64,000 nt of DNA from contig NZ_JAHLQC010000004.1 of assembly GCF_018918265.1 (NCBI RefSeq), positions 124,001 to 188,000 on the forward strand, read 5' to 3'. Source of the DNA: Falcatimonas sp. MSJ-15 (GTDB lineage: Bacteria; Bacillota; Clostridia; Lachnospirales; Lachnospiraceae). The position numbers and the translations under genes were made by a program. Position 1 is the first letter of the stretch; every line of letters starts with the position of its first letter. Shown here in pieces: positions 63,446 through 64,000 of the stretch. The notes beneath the pieces are model-generated. The model worked only from the letters and a program-made list of their open reading frames with translations, was not told where the DNA came from and did no database searches.

Positions 63446-64000
63446 TTACTTTTTCCAGTTTGCAAGTTCCTCTCTTAATGCATCAATAAGCTCTTCTTCT
63501 TTCATCTTTCGTATTATCTGTCCTTTTTTAATAAGCAGCCCTTCACCATTACCACCTGCTATTCCTATATCAGCTTCTTTTGCTTCACCCGGTCCATTAA
63601 CTGCACATCCCATTACTGCAACTTTAATGTCAAGATCCTGAAAGTTCTGAACCATATCTTCTACTTTTTTTGCAAGTCCAATAAGATCTATCTTGGTTCT
63701 TCCACATGTCGGACATGATACAACTTCTATTCCACCTTTTCTAAGTCCAAGTGTCTTTAATATAAGTTTAGCACTTCTAATCTCTTCGGCCGGTTTATCT
63801 GTAAGTGATACTCTTATTGTATCTCCAATTCCTTCGTTAAGAATTATTCCAAGTCCAATTGCAGATTTAATATTACCACTTGTAACTGTTCCTGACTCAG
63901 TTATACCAACATGAAGTGGATATGGTGTTTTTCCAGCTATAAGTTCATGTGCTTTAACACACATCATTACATCTGATGATTTTATACTTATAACAAGATT
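63446..64000 (-). CDS. ispG: 4-hydroxy-3-methylbut-2-enyl-diphosphate synthase IspG, C-terminal part
   Basis: The C-terminal 184 residues of the [4Fe-4S] enzyme that makes HMBPP in the MEP isoprenoid pathway; the N-terminus lies beyond the right edge, and the frame is open to base 64000. The cluster ligands are visible: CPTCGR and MGCAVNGPGEA. LGLRKGGIEVVSCPTCGRT and PYPLHVGITESG are characteristic. It is followed directly by polC, the common clostridial dxr-rseP-ispG-polC order. Confidence 0.96.
   Translation of the reverse strand, partial: NLVISIKSSDVMMCVKAHELIAGKTPYPLHVGITESGTVTSGNIKSAIGLGIILNEGIGDTIRVSLTDKPAEEIRSAKLILKTLGLRKGGIEVVSCPTCGRTKIDLIGLAKKVEDMVQNFQDLDIKVAVMGCAVNGPGEAKEADIGIAGGNGEGLLIKKGQIIRKMKEEELIDALREELANWKK

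Overview
The window looks like a low-GC Gram-positive chromosome of the class Clostridia, most likely Lachnospiraceae. The reasons are a PolC-type replicase, RnpM/YlxR-YlxQ inside the nusA-infB operon, the prpC-prkC-rsgA-rpe-thiN cluster, a meso-DAP-type MurE, AT-rich codon use and strong AGGAGG ribosome binding sites. Species cannot be fixed from this window. Almost every gene is on the minus strand, as expected for a leading-strand housekeeping stretch. Only ychF, a small helix-turn-helix gene and a candidate small RNA run on the plus strand.

From low to high coordinate, so in reverse order of transcription: the start of the division and cell-wall cluster (mraZ-rsmH-ftsL-PBP-second PBP, 1-4.7 kb) has a clear promoter and a MraZ-type operator and is divergent from ychF. 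At 6-20 kb is a compact run, murE-priA-def-fmt-Zn protease-rsmB-rlmN-prpC-prkC-rsgA-rpe-thiN-dtd, with many stop/start overlaps. It joins cell wall synthesis, replication restart, N-formyl-methionine processing, rRNA modification and Ser/Thr kinase signalling. At 20-26.5 kb are a PhoR/PhoB-like two-component pair, a Na/phosphate cotransporter, a LacI-type regulator and murF. Then come fhs, ftsK/spoIIIE, a first uppP, a ClpP-like TepA protease, a chemotaxis receptor with a sigma-28-like promoter and a second uppP (26.5-35.5 kb).

The 35.5-39.3 kb stretch is the least ordinary part. It holds a Cys-containing helix-turn-helix gene, a YvyF-like zinc-ribbon gene, a 12-bp tandem repeat, a candidate promoter-to-terminator small RNA with a C-rich loop, a degenerate hairpin resembling an IS200/IS605 end, an M16 peptidase and two interleaved long palindromes. 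From 39.3 to 53.8 kb are pnp and rpsO, two G3E/CobW GTPases (one with a His/Cys repeat tail), an SH3-NlpC/P60 hydrolase and the canonical rimP-nusA-rnpM-ylxQ-infB-rbfA-nrnA-truB-ribF operon. From 53.8 to 64 kb are a TPR-GGDEF protein, a Y-family polymerase, tRNA-Glu(CUC), a membrane protein with a J-like tail, a small orphan, polC and the 3' part of ispG.

No complete mobile element, CRISPR array, prophage or defence system is visible. The most interesting signals are in non-coding DNA: the candidate sRNA at 37.2 kb, the competing palindromes at 39.2 kb, the structured pnp leader at 41.5 kb, and the promoter-terminator arrangement ahead of rimP-nusA at 53.7 kb.
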